64,000 bases of DNA, taken from Entonaema liquescens. Its lineage: Eukaryota > Ascomycota > Sordariomycetes > Xylariales > Xylariaceae. A model generated the notes under the pieces. It had not been told where the DNA came from, searched no databases, and saw only the letters and a list, made by a program, of their open reading frames with translations. Positions within the stretch are counted from its first letter, which is position 1. Every line of letters begins with the position of its first letter. Position numbers and translations under genes: made by a program. The stretch covers positions 310,001 through 374,000 of the forward strand of contig CADCSX010000012.1 of assembly GCA_902805475.1 (NCBI GenBank). Reading direction: 5' to 3'. This document shows positions 10,907 through 21,309 of this stretch, piece after piece.

Positions 10907-13001
10907 TCTCTGGTGGGACGTGCGTTATCGTGCAGACCTCGCCGACCTAAGGTCTATCGAAGTTAGGAAGGGTATCAAGAGTCGGATTTTAATTCGACCG
11001 GGTAGACGTATTGCTATGGGCGGTATTCTAGGTGGTATAGGGAGTCGATTTATGTGGTATTAGGGTGGTTACTGATGCGTTGAAAAGAAAAGGGTAATAG
11101 TTTGGTATGAGTACAATGTTTATTGAACGGGGTCACAATACAAAGGTTGCTAGAAGTGAACGAAGCCATCTAAATAAGGGATATAGGATACATTTTGGCG
11201 AATAAAAAATCTAAATGGTGCCTTCGTTGACGTTTTGGGAGTGTTTTGCACTTAAGTGGTTGATTTCCAGCGGTACTGAGGGCTTTGTTGTGTAGAATGT
11301 TCACTACTGAGTGCCTTTGTCTTGTTTGCTGTGTCTTTGTTGAAATCGCAACTACTGGGCGACGATGAGAAGGACAAAGTGGGAACTCGCTTGGTACCAT
11401 ATCTCTAAATTGGATGCCTTAGGGGCCTAAGGCATCAAGCTGAAGTGCCAATTATGTGCCACAAGGACATCGCGCCCGGATAACATTGGACAGCATTAGC
11501 TAGCATTGGCCACATCGATTTGAAGAAAAGCCAATCAGATAAAGCGCAGGTTTTGCTCTATTTACACTTGGCCAATCAGTTATTATATATAGATAGCCAG
11601 GTGGATAATCTTACCTCATAGACCCACACATGTGCTACACACGGACCATACCATCTTCCTTCTTTTTTCGGATCCTCTTTCCATTTTGGTCTCGCCCAGT
11701 CTTTTTTTTTTCTCAATAAGCAACACCTGCCAAAATGCAACCGCAGTAAAAGACGAAAACCCTTTTGACGCTTCCAACACGATGCTTCGAGGTGGTCTTT
11801 CTGTATTATCATGCTTAGGATTACTCAGTCGAATAAGACTCATTCAACGTAGAGTTCGAGGTTAACTATAACTCATTTTATACCACTTGAATCGACACTG
11901 ATACCGCTGAAACGATAAGTTGGTATGAAACTTGAAAAGCGACAAGTGAAGTACCTACTTCCAGTACTCCCAGTTTGAAGCAGGGTCATATCCGTTAGTC
12001 GGCGGTGTGATGATGGCTCAGCTTACCCAGCCACCATGGTGTCATTCAGAACGTTTGAGGATTGGGGGCCGAAAAGGAGGCCGATAATCCTCCTTCTTCG
12101 TTCTCCGTTCTCGCCCGCCCTCGGTGCCTGGTATCAAATCAAATCACTTGACAGACCTGAGCCACCTGCACCCCCTCAAGTCCCTAAAGGGCTAATGAGA
12201 CAGTGTCAACTCCATGACTCCCATAGTCACTTGGAACCGTTCACGCAGCGGGCCGCGACTATCACCTCCACCGTACCTGATACGGTGTCACAACCAGGAG
12301 TATGTCGAGCATTCAGCCCTAGAAATTCGTGACATACAAGAAGTTTATTCTTCCCATGGGTACCTCTGCTCTTATATACGTTGGTAAGCTACCCAATCTG
12401 GCATGGCCCCCAACCGTCTCGTTGCCATTTGCCTTATTATATAAGGCGAACGCCTTACCACGCCCGCGAACTACCATCTCGTAGCAGGGGCTATTAATAA
12501 TAGGTCATCTCTTCCCAGGCAGGTATAGTTCCGTGATTAGGAAGATAACCTAGGTAGGTTGACTGACCCTAGGCAGCCGATCTGTCCCCTAGAATCCCCA
12601 GAGCAAAAGGGCGGGATCAGCCGCACAGCATCTCACTTCTCTTTCTAAAGCTTTCCTGAAAATGACATTATGACTCTCTACCTGGGCTTACCTGAGGTAG
12701 TTTTGACTGAGGGAATCCGGTCCTGAGGACAGTTCACCTGATAGTTCTCTCTCCTGAGAATGCAGATGCACCCCAGTTTACTCTAAGTGCCCCAGATAAG
12801 CTGGTCGTCGAAGCGCCTGTGTTGAGTTGCCCATTTTCTCTCGGAATTTTATTTCTAAAATTTTTTTTTTTTACCGTCAAATAATCCAACCGCAAGTGAA
12901 TTGAGCAGCGATCATCGTCTATGCCACTATACTTACCTAGATTTAAGCTCAAATCTTTCTTTTTCTTTTCTATAGCACATATCCCTTTTCAAAATCTCGC
13001 G
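10907..13001. other. Intergenic 2.1 kb; probable 5' leader of the kinase gene at its right end
   Basis: Several short overlapping frames (around 11.6-11.9 and 12.0-12.3 kb) look like chance ORFs: low complexity, no motif. Just before 13002 there is a pyrimidine tract ending CTATAG (about 12955-12975), possibly an intron in the 5' leader of the kinase gene. No other feature is supported. Confidence 0.45.
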
Positions 13002-14857
13002 ATGGCGGAAGTCTTCCCCTCCGAGGAGAAGACGGAGCCGTTTACTCCGGAAGAGCTTCAACAAAGGCTTCTTGGAAGCATCCAAGTCGACGAAGTCGAA
13101 GATGCGCATCAAGACACTGTACCCCTGGACGACCTAGTCGTCGAGGAAGACCACCACAAGCAAGGCATCCGTATTCTAGTGCGGCCGCTGACACGGAACC
13201 GCTCAGTGAGCCCCGGAAACGACAACATTCAGTGGTTGGCGTTGCGTGCTGAGGTGGCTGATCCTGTCCAGCCTATGTCCAAAGTACTCGCGGTGACTCA
13301 GACTTCCAAAGATATCAATTTCTCTATTAGAATACCACAAGGTGACGATGAGAGCAGGCCGCCAATATGGTGCGAGCTGTACTATAATCCGGTCAGCGAT
13401 AGCTTAATTTTGTTCAACAAGTCGGACGTGCCTATCGTTCTCGCTAGGATATCCCAATCAGGCACCGCCGCCAGCGTAAACTCTGACCAGGAGCTCGTCC
13501 CGGGTAACACCAAGGACTTGTCGCCAGGCACATGGCGAATCAGCGTCTACACGATCCCCGTCCTCGACTTCAGGATACTAGAGAAACGTCCTGCGATGCG
13601 CCTGATCGCTCACGACAGCGCCGACTCATCGGCAATCTCGAGCTTGGACGTCGTGAACTCTTTTGGGAAGCGGTCTTTCTTATCTGACGCTGGCGACAAC
13701 GAGCCTGATAGCCCAGTCGCAGAGAAGAAGGTTCGCAAAGAAGATGGCGAAGAAAGGACGGCGTCATCATCTTCATGGGGCCAGAGGATAAGCAGCTCAT
13801 GTTCCCACTTCCCAATGCGGCCAAGACAAAGGAGGTTGCCATACCCAATGGTCACGCCCTCCTGGAGATCCAGAAGGACGAGACGGCCTCTATCCCCGGT
13901 GGGTGTGAGCTCGACGAGTACCAACTAACGAAGCGCGAGCAGATCGCCATGACGGGGGCCTCGTCGGTGTTTACCGCGGAGCATTCTAGCGTTTTGGAAG
14001 GGGTCATCACGGTGAAGGTGCTCAAGACTCGCAATCCTAATGCCTCAGATGCTCGGCCGCAGGAGACTCACCGTAACGTGATCCGCCAAGCGGATATTTG
14101 GCTGCGCGAATACCAGAGCCAAGAGGATCTGCGGCACAAATCCATCGTACGGCTGTATGGTGGCGACGCACGGTACTTGTCGCTATACATGGAGCACGTG
14201 GACGGTAAGGACCTCGCAGCCCGGGGCGTATGGCGTGACGGCGCCACTGATCTGTTCCTTGGTGGCCGCCACGACGCTGTGCGCATCCTGCGTGACATCG
14301 CTGGCGCTCTGCATTACGTACACCAGAAACGCAAAATCCACAACGACATTAAGCCAGCTAACATCCTGTATTCACCCGACCGCGGCGCCGTTCTCTGCGA
14401 CTTTGGTTTGTCAACTCGCACTACCGACCCAGCCACTAGTGGTGGTACACCCTACTATGTACCCCCCGAGTTCATCGGTCAAAAGCTACGTGGTCCCGAA
14501 TCTGACGTATGGGCCCTCGGTGTCACCATGTTATACGTTCTACGCAAGATTCCCTTCCCAGACGCCCGGGGACGACAAGGTCACCCGAAACAGCTATACT
14601 GGATGATTGCAGATCTAAACAGGAAAGCTCCTCCCCTACCACATAATCACGGTCACACTGGTAGCAGGGCTACGTCGGCCGTCCACCAGATGCAGCAGTG
14701 GCTCAGCGAGGTCAACGAGGCCAAGGCCCGCCTAAACCAGCGCGATCGTGTTGAATTTCTAGTCCGACAAATGCTGACACCTAACCCAAACCAACGAATC
14801 ACTATGGAAAAGGTGATGAGCGAGCTGCTAAAAGAGAATGTGGCTTCTAACAAGTGA
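13002..14857 (+). CDS. Serine/threonine protein kinase with long N-terminal region; one apparent frame break
   Basis: ATG 13002 (MAEVFPSEEK) was chosen because the upstream in-frame extension from 12921 is pyrimidine-tract-like. The N-terminal ~250 residues have no clear domain: a possible beta-rich segment around WLALRAEV...IWCELYYNPVSDSLILFN, then an acidic/basic linker. The kinase domain follows in another frame: VKVLK (ATP-site Lys), IHNDIKPANIL (HND where HRD is usual; Asp and Lys kept), CDFGLS, GGTPYYVPPEF, and SDVWALGVTMLYVL. The frames differ by one base near the A-run 13752-13756 (GAAGAAAGG); one added base gives 619 codons. A short intron cannot explain it. Substrate unknown. Confidence 0.75.
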
Positions 14858-15576
14858 GCGAGCGTATGTGTAAATGTGTGAATATACGAACGAAGCAAAT
14901 TAGTGGGGTATAACTTGTCCGCTCACCCCTATCGCATACCGGTTGACCCGATCTGTCACGATTTTACTTCGACCTAGATCTTGCTCTACCTAGAACCTCG
15001 CTGCCAACTCGCAAATCGAGTGTGACGTCGCTCCTATGTGCTATTATTTAGCTTGGCTACTCATTTAGACCTTATATACCTAGGAGGAAGCCCTAGAGAA
15101 GAGTTGGTAAGACCGGAAGATCTCGGCCTCATCCCTACTAACTATTGAGTTGTCAGATTTGACGGGATTAGGCCCCGCCTAGAAAACGTTCTACAGGCAC
15201 TGGCACTGCTCGGTAGAAATGCACACCTCGCAGCAAACCATTATGACGAGTTGGGATTAAATTAGCGAGTCGAAGCTCTACTTGCTCGCGCTGACAGTTG
15301 TAGTGATGAGGTGAACGTTAAGTATTATCGCATTTATCATCATAGAATAAGTCAAGACAGAGTGAGTCGCAACACATATTCCTTTTTATTAGTGCTATAT
15401 CATTCGCGCAATTTGCAAACTAACGTGACATTACATCGGTATAGCCATTCTCCATCCTTCGAGCTTCACGCCCAGGAATGTTTCACATAATTAGGTATAT
15501 AGCGAATAGGAATCTTGCACAAACTTGTTGTACCCCGTGCAACTACCAATTTCTCTCGGGGTGATTCCCCACCTCA
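14858..15576. other. Convergent intergenic, nothing recognised
   Basis: Spacer between the kinase stop and the 3' end of the X325 gene. No ORF or RNA gene is supported. Confidence 0.5.
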
Positions 15577-16397
15577 TTAAAACACGCTGGTGGCGAAGAT
15601 GCAAGCTAGACCAAGCATAGCAGCCAATAATATTCTTCCCACGGCTGTTCCCGTCGCCGAATTGTGGGCAGAGGTTGAGGACGGGCATGCTTCCGGGGCT
15701 GATGAGTTCGAGACCGCCGTCGATGAATGGCCTACGATGACAGCAGACATACCTGTGTCATTCTTGCACGCGCCGTCCGGGACTTTTGCAGAGGATCGAA
15801 AGACGATATCAGCACACTAAATAGTTATTAGCTCGAGGTCGCGGTTTTTCGATCTACATAGGCTTCGCGTTGATATTGTCCTCATAAATATACTACTTAC
15901 GTTGTACAGAGCAGAACCAGAATCGCCACTAGTGACAACTTGAATGGTGGCATTTGTTCCATCGCTGACCTTCATGGGAACGGAGAGCGACGGAAGACAG
16001 AAGGCACCCTGGCCAGTGACGTTCATAAGATCGGGCGTGAAGGACATGTTGAAGTTGGTGACGGAAGATCCGAGGCCAACATTGATGAAGAGATAGGTCC
16101 AAGGGTGATGGAGGGTGAGCTGGACGGCGCCATCGGTGATGGGCCACTCGGTTCGATTACCGACACCATCAGGAACGCCACCGCCTATACATCGGATTAT
16201 TAACTTCGAACAACGTTTTGAAGAAGTCGCGACAGTCTTGTGATCAAGGATGGGTACATACAAGGATAGGTCCACTGGGAGTAGTTGAGAGCTTCGTTGA
16301 AGCTGTCGGCACGCCAGGTCGGATAATCGATCTTGAAGTGGGCAGATGCCTTGTGGGCAAACGCGAGGACGAATGTGACCAATGGGATGAACATCAT
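15577..16397 (-). CDS. X325/BIM1-like secreted copper-binding protein, probable GPI anchor
   Basis: Three exons: 16397-16262, 16184-15901 and 15816-15577, about 219 residues, phases consistent. The signal peptide (MMFIPLVTFVLAFAHKASA) is followed directly by HFKIDYPTWR, placing the copper-binding His at the mature N-terminus as in LPMO-like X325 proteins. Splicing makes YPCGGVPDG, the conserved Cys-Gly-Gly of the family. Many NxS/T sites follow, and the C-terminus is a Ser/Thr-rich spacer then a hydrophobic tail (LLAAMLGLACIFATSVF), consistent with GPI attachment. Members such as Bim1 of Cryptococcus handle copper at the cell surface rather than cleaving polysaccharide. A 54-nt in-frame GTATGT...CAG segment in exon 3 could be an extra intron. 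Confidence 0.88.
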
Positions 16398-16789
16398 CGT
16401 GACAGAGGGTTCCTGGTACTGGTAACAAATTGGATGGCTCCTAAGTCAAGAGGAAGTATGCCTCGCGCGAATGTGGACGGAGTTGCAAGGGTGAAAGAGA
16501 AGGCGGCGGAGAAAGCGTGGGAAAAGAAGATAAGGAGGTGAGGGCGGTGATGCAAGTGGAAATATTCAGTTGAGATTTAGGATTGGTCTGATTTCTCGTT
16601 CGAGGAAGGTAGGACCCAAGCCACTGGGTAACCAAAGCTATCAAAGCGGCTACCGATTATCCAACCCAATTTGTACCCTAGTGGACAGGAAGGAGCGCCA
16701 TCACCTAGCGAGATAATCAGCTCAACCCACGTTGTAAAACGTGCATATACCTTTCAGGTTCTACATATCTGCCCTGTGAGCACTAAAGT

Positions 16790-17115
16790 ATATACCTAGG
16801 TACCCACGTAGGCACCATCTATGCCCTGTACTTAGGTACTTTCAAATACATATCTACCTGCGTACCTGTATAATCCACATGTATGTATTTTATACCTGTG
16901 TAGCTTAACTGCTCTTTACCTACCTAGGTAGTATCTGTTGCATGTGAGATTGGGGTATAGAAATGTCTTATGTTGCCTCTATTCCCAGCTTGAACTACCA
17001 GTTACAAGCTAGCTCTAATGTGGTACGTCCCCCTAGGTCGATTAGGTACCTGGGTAGGTACCTATGTAGCATGGCGGCCCCTCAACTTTAACGCCTCCGT
17101 ACCTAGGTAGGAACT
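16790..17115. repeat. Cluster of dispersed palindromic CCTAGGTA motifs
   Basis: Direct reading finds CCTAGGTACC, CCTACCTAGGTAG, GGTACCTGGGTAGGTACC and CCTAGGTAGG within about 330 bp. Similar units occur near 3557, 24302, 24357 and 62625. They are self-complementary and not in coding DNA. Their nature is unknown (protein-binding site, MITE residue or low-complexity drift). Confidence 0.6.
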
Positions 17116-18364
17116 AGAGGCTACCTGCAGTTTGACTGAGCAAGTTTTCGGCCAATCAAGGGTTAATTTTAGGTTGCACGATCTTGGCACGAGAGAAAGC
17201 TACCTAGCTACCAGTTACCCGTATGATCTGTCTGAATTGAACTTTGGTTGTCTGTGGTAGGATCTCTCTAAATGGTCTCAGCTACAGTTGAGTTTTCTAA
17301 GTACGAAGTTGTCTCAAGCCTCAGGCAATCCAACGTATATAGACCCATAATACAATACAGGTGTGCATGTAGGTCTAGTCGCACGATTTGATAGTTCCGT
17401 GCGAATCTTTGTTCAGAATGTTTAAAATGTTTATGGTCCTATACCATCAGACTAGTAGTGACATGTCGAATCTTCACCGTTATAGCGGGATCAGACAGGC
17501 ACTACAGGGATTCTACGCTAAACTCAGCTACTGGTATAGATTGTGGGGTTTTCGAGGCTGAACTAGTGCCATCCGCAGGCGCCTCCCCGCTAGGGGATAG
17601 AGTAAGGGAGGGCTAGACTCAAAATTACTTGCTCAAACTTCCTCAAACAGCGCACGTATACGCCAAAAGGGAATGGAAGATGCGGAACGAATATAAGGGT
17701 GTGTATTTACATATATGATGACCAAAACGAAGACTTCTCACGATCCTGGTAGGTAGGCTAGGTATACCGATAAACATAGATGTAAAATGAGATTTTGAGA
17801 CGAACAAGGCTTAAATATAGATAGCCTGCATAGAAAGGCTAATAAGATTCGAATAGCGAAAGAATAACTAGCTAATGTCTTAACTTTTTTTTTTTTTTTT
17901 TAGGAAAAAAAAAGTATATCAAAGAAAATGAATGTTAGAAACGTCAGATATAAAACACCGATAAGCCTCTTACAACATTACTAATTAGGTAGGCTCTCAT
18001 TGGCCAGACACTAACATCAGATATATTAGTCAGCAACGTCCTCAGGGGAACGCCCACTTACACAAGCTCGGTTGACATATTCAATCCGAAGCCGTTAAAC
18101 TTATGAGTATATATTTCAATATAGAGTATTATAGCAATATTCTGGGCTTGTATGCCAGGGACCAGGTTGGTGGTAGGCATGATGTAGCATGAATCCCTTT
18201 GTGCAGCTAGATAGAAAATCTACGAAGTCAAGTACGCCGTGAAACCAGTAAATACAAGTCTGACGCTACGGTGGATGAGGTCTTATTTGACTTATTCGCA
18301 GCTTTTTATCTTTCGAAGATATTGTTTACTGTATTGATTAGCTATCTAGGTACATAAGCAATTC

Positions 18365-18760
18365 CTACAATTTCGAGCGCGGTAGTGCGGAGGCGGTCAA
18401 CTCCCAGTCTATGCTGTTATTATCCCGGTCGTCATCCAATTGATGCCAGCCTCTATGGCGTTCGCATGTAGAACTTACTGAATGGTGACTAATAGCGGTA
18501 TTGCGCTGCTCTTTTGCCTGTCTCCTAATCGTATCCTCCCATCTTTGTATGGCTAACGGCGCAAGCGGGTCGTAAGCTTCATACGTATCGTGAATCCTCA
18601 GGCTCGGAATCTGTCTGAGATTGAAGTAGATTCGAGAATTCTTGTAAGATGTAGTAGGTTGCGAGTGAGCTACTATGCAAGGTACATGTACTATATGCAC
18701 TATTAGCAAGGCATAAGAGGTACCTAATAAATGCAATGCACGCGGAAAACGGAATTGCAA
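18365..18760 (-). CDS. Weak candidate small protein, unrecognised
   Basis: A 131-residue frame starts with a hydrophobic, signal-like segment (HLLGTSYALLIVHIVHVPCIVA) followed by an Arg/Tyr-rich region. Inside it lies a good GTAAGT donor and an AACAG acceptor that would remove about 65 nt and change the C-terminus, so the model is uncertain. No known domain. It could be a chance frame; kept only because the composition is fairly protein-like. Confidence 0.2.
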   Translation of the reverse strand: MQFRFPRALHLLGTSYALLIVHIVHVPCIVAHSQPTTSYKNSRIYFNLRQIPSLRIHDTYEAYDPLAPLAIQRWEDTIRRQAKEQRNTAISHHSVSSTCERHRGWHQLDDDRDNNSIDWELTASALPRSKL

Positions 18761-19129
18761 ATATTATCAAGGGGATATGCCATCGCTGAAGAGGTCCTAA
18801 CTTATAGGTGTATGTAGTGCAGACCGAAATATTACCTAGGTAGTACTTGCTTTAATTGTAACGCAGACCTGTAAATTAGTGAAGGCATAGCAGTCTGATG
18901 TTGCAGTGACCGGCATTGCTGTAACCCATTTATATTCTTCAGACGTGTATCTCTACCTAGGCAGCCAATTTGAAGAAAAGATTATAAAAAGCGATACTTG
19001 GTTAGGTATCTACCTAAACCTCCAGCCAAACAACAACTTTGACGACTTTAACAAACTTAACTATCAACACCACTTTATTTATCATTTCCGGGAACTCCTT
19101 TCAAGTTATTATTCGTTCAACAAATAATC

Positions 19130-20865
19130 ATGTCGTCTAACAGGGACTCGAGCGGATCGAGCCACCATTGCACCACTTCGTCCCAAGCCTCTAGAGCACA
19201 GAATTTCAACCACGGAACGTCGCAAAGCTCTGGGCTTGGGTTTGAAATTGATAGGGACCCAGAATTGGCGAACGAGATGACGAACGCCATCTCACAAACG
19301 ATGGATCAACATGCAACTGTCAATACGTCATTCGAATGGGAATCAAGAAAGAGATCTCGCGTGAACGAAGACAACGATGAGGAAGGACCGCATGGCAGAT
19401 CTCAACGACCCCGCCATATATCACCAGTACGTAAGGGTAACGAGACTAATCAGAACGACGAGCAGTGCGGCAATTGTGGAATACTTGGTCATACAGCTCG
19501 TGACTGCATCAAGGTCGGTAGGAGCGGTTGGATGGACGGAGCATGTCCAAAATGCAATAAGCCCGGCCATATGTACGAAGCATGTGGTAACAGACGCCAG
19601 GAGGAGGACTTGGATTACCTCTTCTGGTTCCGTCAGAACAAAGGCCCAGTTAAATCTTCAATTAACATTGGAAAACGTTTGCGAAATGTGTTAGAGGGGA
19701 ATCCCGGACTAGACCAAATCATCCCGCCTCCATACTCTCCCCTGTTCGCGCGTCAAATCCAGCGGGACTATTCCTGGTCAACCTGGCCCTACCGATTCAT
19801 AGGCTATCCCGACAGAGAGGCTGCTACCCGCAAGTACGAGCCGAGATACTTTAACCATAAACTCTCAGATCTTGTTTGGCCTTTGAATGGTCGAGGTTGG
19901 AATGAAGGCGACGAGAATGTCAATCCTGCTCTAGATGGACCGACACCCAGTCTACTACCTAGCCAGCAAACTACCCAGCCTCTTCTCAACCAATCTTCGA
20001 GCTTCTTCCTTAACAAGACATATCCCCAAGATTACAAAGGTGGCCCTACCGGCGCAAGAGAAGACGGCGACGGCGGCCTCGAATCGGCCACTGTTTCCGG
20101 AAGGTCTTTATCGCGGCCCATAGTCATACCCCTAATAGAACCGACAGCTACGGGGTCCCGACCTTCTGTGGGAATTGTCGTAAAATAGGCCACGAGCAGA
20201 GGAACTGCCCAGAAAACTACGGCTCTTGGGGAGTAAGACGCATAAGGCTATCCCGTACCCGAAAATGCTGAGAGCTTGTCTGTGCACCCAACACCGAGGC
20301 CACTTCCGTTCCGAATGCCCATTACCCTGCTGGTACTGCTCGTATACAGGCAAGGAGCATGAGCCGCACCTGGGTCTCGATTGTCCGGGGTGTGTCATTA
20401 CTGCTTGAAACAGGCCACGCCATGCGTACCTGTAAAGCTTTCTACAACGCTCTGTTTTGGTGTTCTCAGTGTCCAGGAAAAAAACATCTACCGATCGAGT
20501 GTCTATGGAAACATTGCCCGGTTAAGGGATGCAAGAATGATCTTGGCTGCAAGGCGCACTGTCAAACGTGTGGCTACGAAAATGCCATGAGCCAAGCATT
20601 GAAGGGTGCTGGGTACCCGCCACACTCGTGCTCGTACTGGAATAAAACTTGGGGCACGGACGACACAGGAAGTCGTTGCATCCTTCTTACCTGCGCCAAG
20701 AACGAGGCCCATAAGAAGATGACCGCCAACGCCCTAAAGCCGACACGGGAGACATTTTTCGAGCTAGATTTCAGTATCGCGTCATTCGATCCAGACTGGA
20801 GTCCCTCCAAAGAGTGCTACGAGTGTCACGAGGAAGAGAAAGCAGCAAGACGTACAGCCCAGTAG
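19130..20865 (+). pseudogene. CCHC zinc-knuckle protein gene with four apparent single-base breaks
   Basis: The first 352 residues are open from ATG 19130: a Ser-rich start, basic KRSR, then two CX2CX4HX4C knuckles (CGNCGILGHTARDC and CPKCNKPGHMYEAC). Coding then hops through all three frames: another knuckle CGNCRKIGHEQRNC, a CWYC...H segment, CHYC...GHAMRTC, and a Cys-rich end to 20865. Each hop is repaired by one extra base at a short run: GGGG 20152-20155, GGGG 20228-20231, GGGG 20387-20390, and AAA/GG 20408-20414. No intron is long enough for most of these. Zinc knuckles usually bind RNA or ssDNA. Whether this is decay or sequence error is open; the strictly homopolymeric breaks favour error. 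Confidence 0.6.
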
Positions 20866-21309
20866 GGCGAGGAAGATGTGTATATGGATAATTCATGGGT
20901 ACTTGAAGCTGGAGAGAAAGGGAAGGATGAAGTACATACATAGTAAGGCCTAACTAGCACCTCTAATATAAAGCTTCATGAGTGACACACCTGAATTTCA
21001 AGTTGTAAGCATAGAGGTCGCCTCAAAGAACCAGGGAGATATTATAACACCTCACTAATAGGATTAATCGTAGAAGAAATAATATATCCAAGGTGTTATA
21101 GAGTCCCTTTCAACAGGATCGGATCTATGGCTGAACTAGAGCCATGGCCGATGTTGTAAGCAAAACCCCCAACTTTTATCACCCTACCCCAAAACCAAAA
21201 AAGGGGGGACGAGAGAATACATCACACTTCTCTATTAACGTATCCTCGCATCGATACTTCGATCATGCTAACCATGCTACTGCGGCGAGTAATAAATTCA
21301 CGTAAAAGA
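20866..21309. other. Convergent intergenic, nothing recognised
   Basis: AT-rich spacer between the 3' ends of the zinc-knuckle gene and UTP4. No feature supported. Confidence 0.5.

Larger units (their letters stand above)
16398..19129. other. Intergenic 2.7 kb rich in TACCTAGGTA-type palindromes; possible weak gene near its right end
   Basis: Between about 16.79 and 17.11 kb, CCTAGGTA/TACCTAGG palindromes recur at least five times. A T tract followed by an A tract lies at about 17885-17915. No conserved gene is visible except a weak minus-strand candidate at 18365-18770, listed separately. Confidence 0.5.

Noticed and set aside
11576..11865. Overlapping 75-78 codon ORFs on both strands
   Set aside because: Low-complexity, pyrimidine-tract-derived frames with no motif; likely chance.
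19377..19694. 105-residue ORF inside the zinc-knuckle gene
   Set aside because: Out-of-frame shadow; the main frame contains the CCHC motifs.
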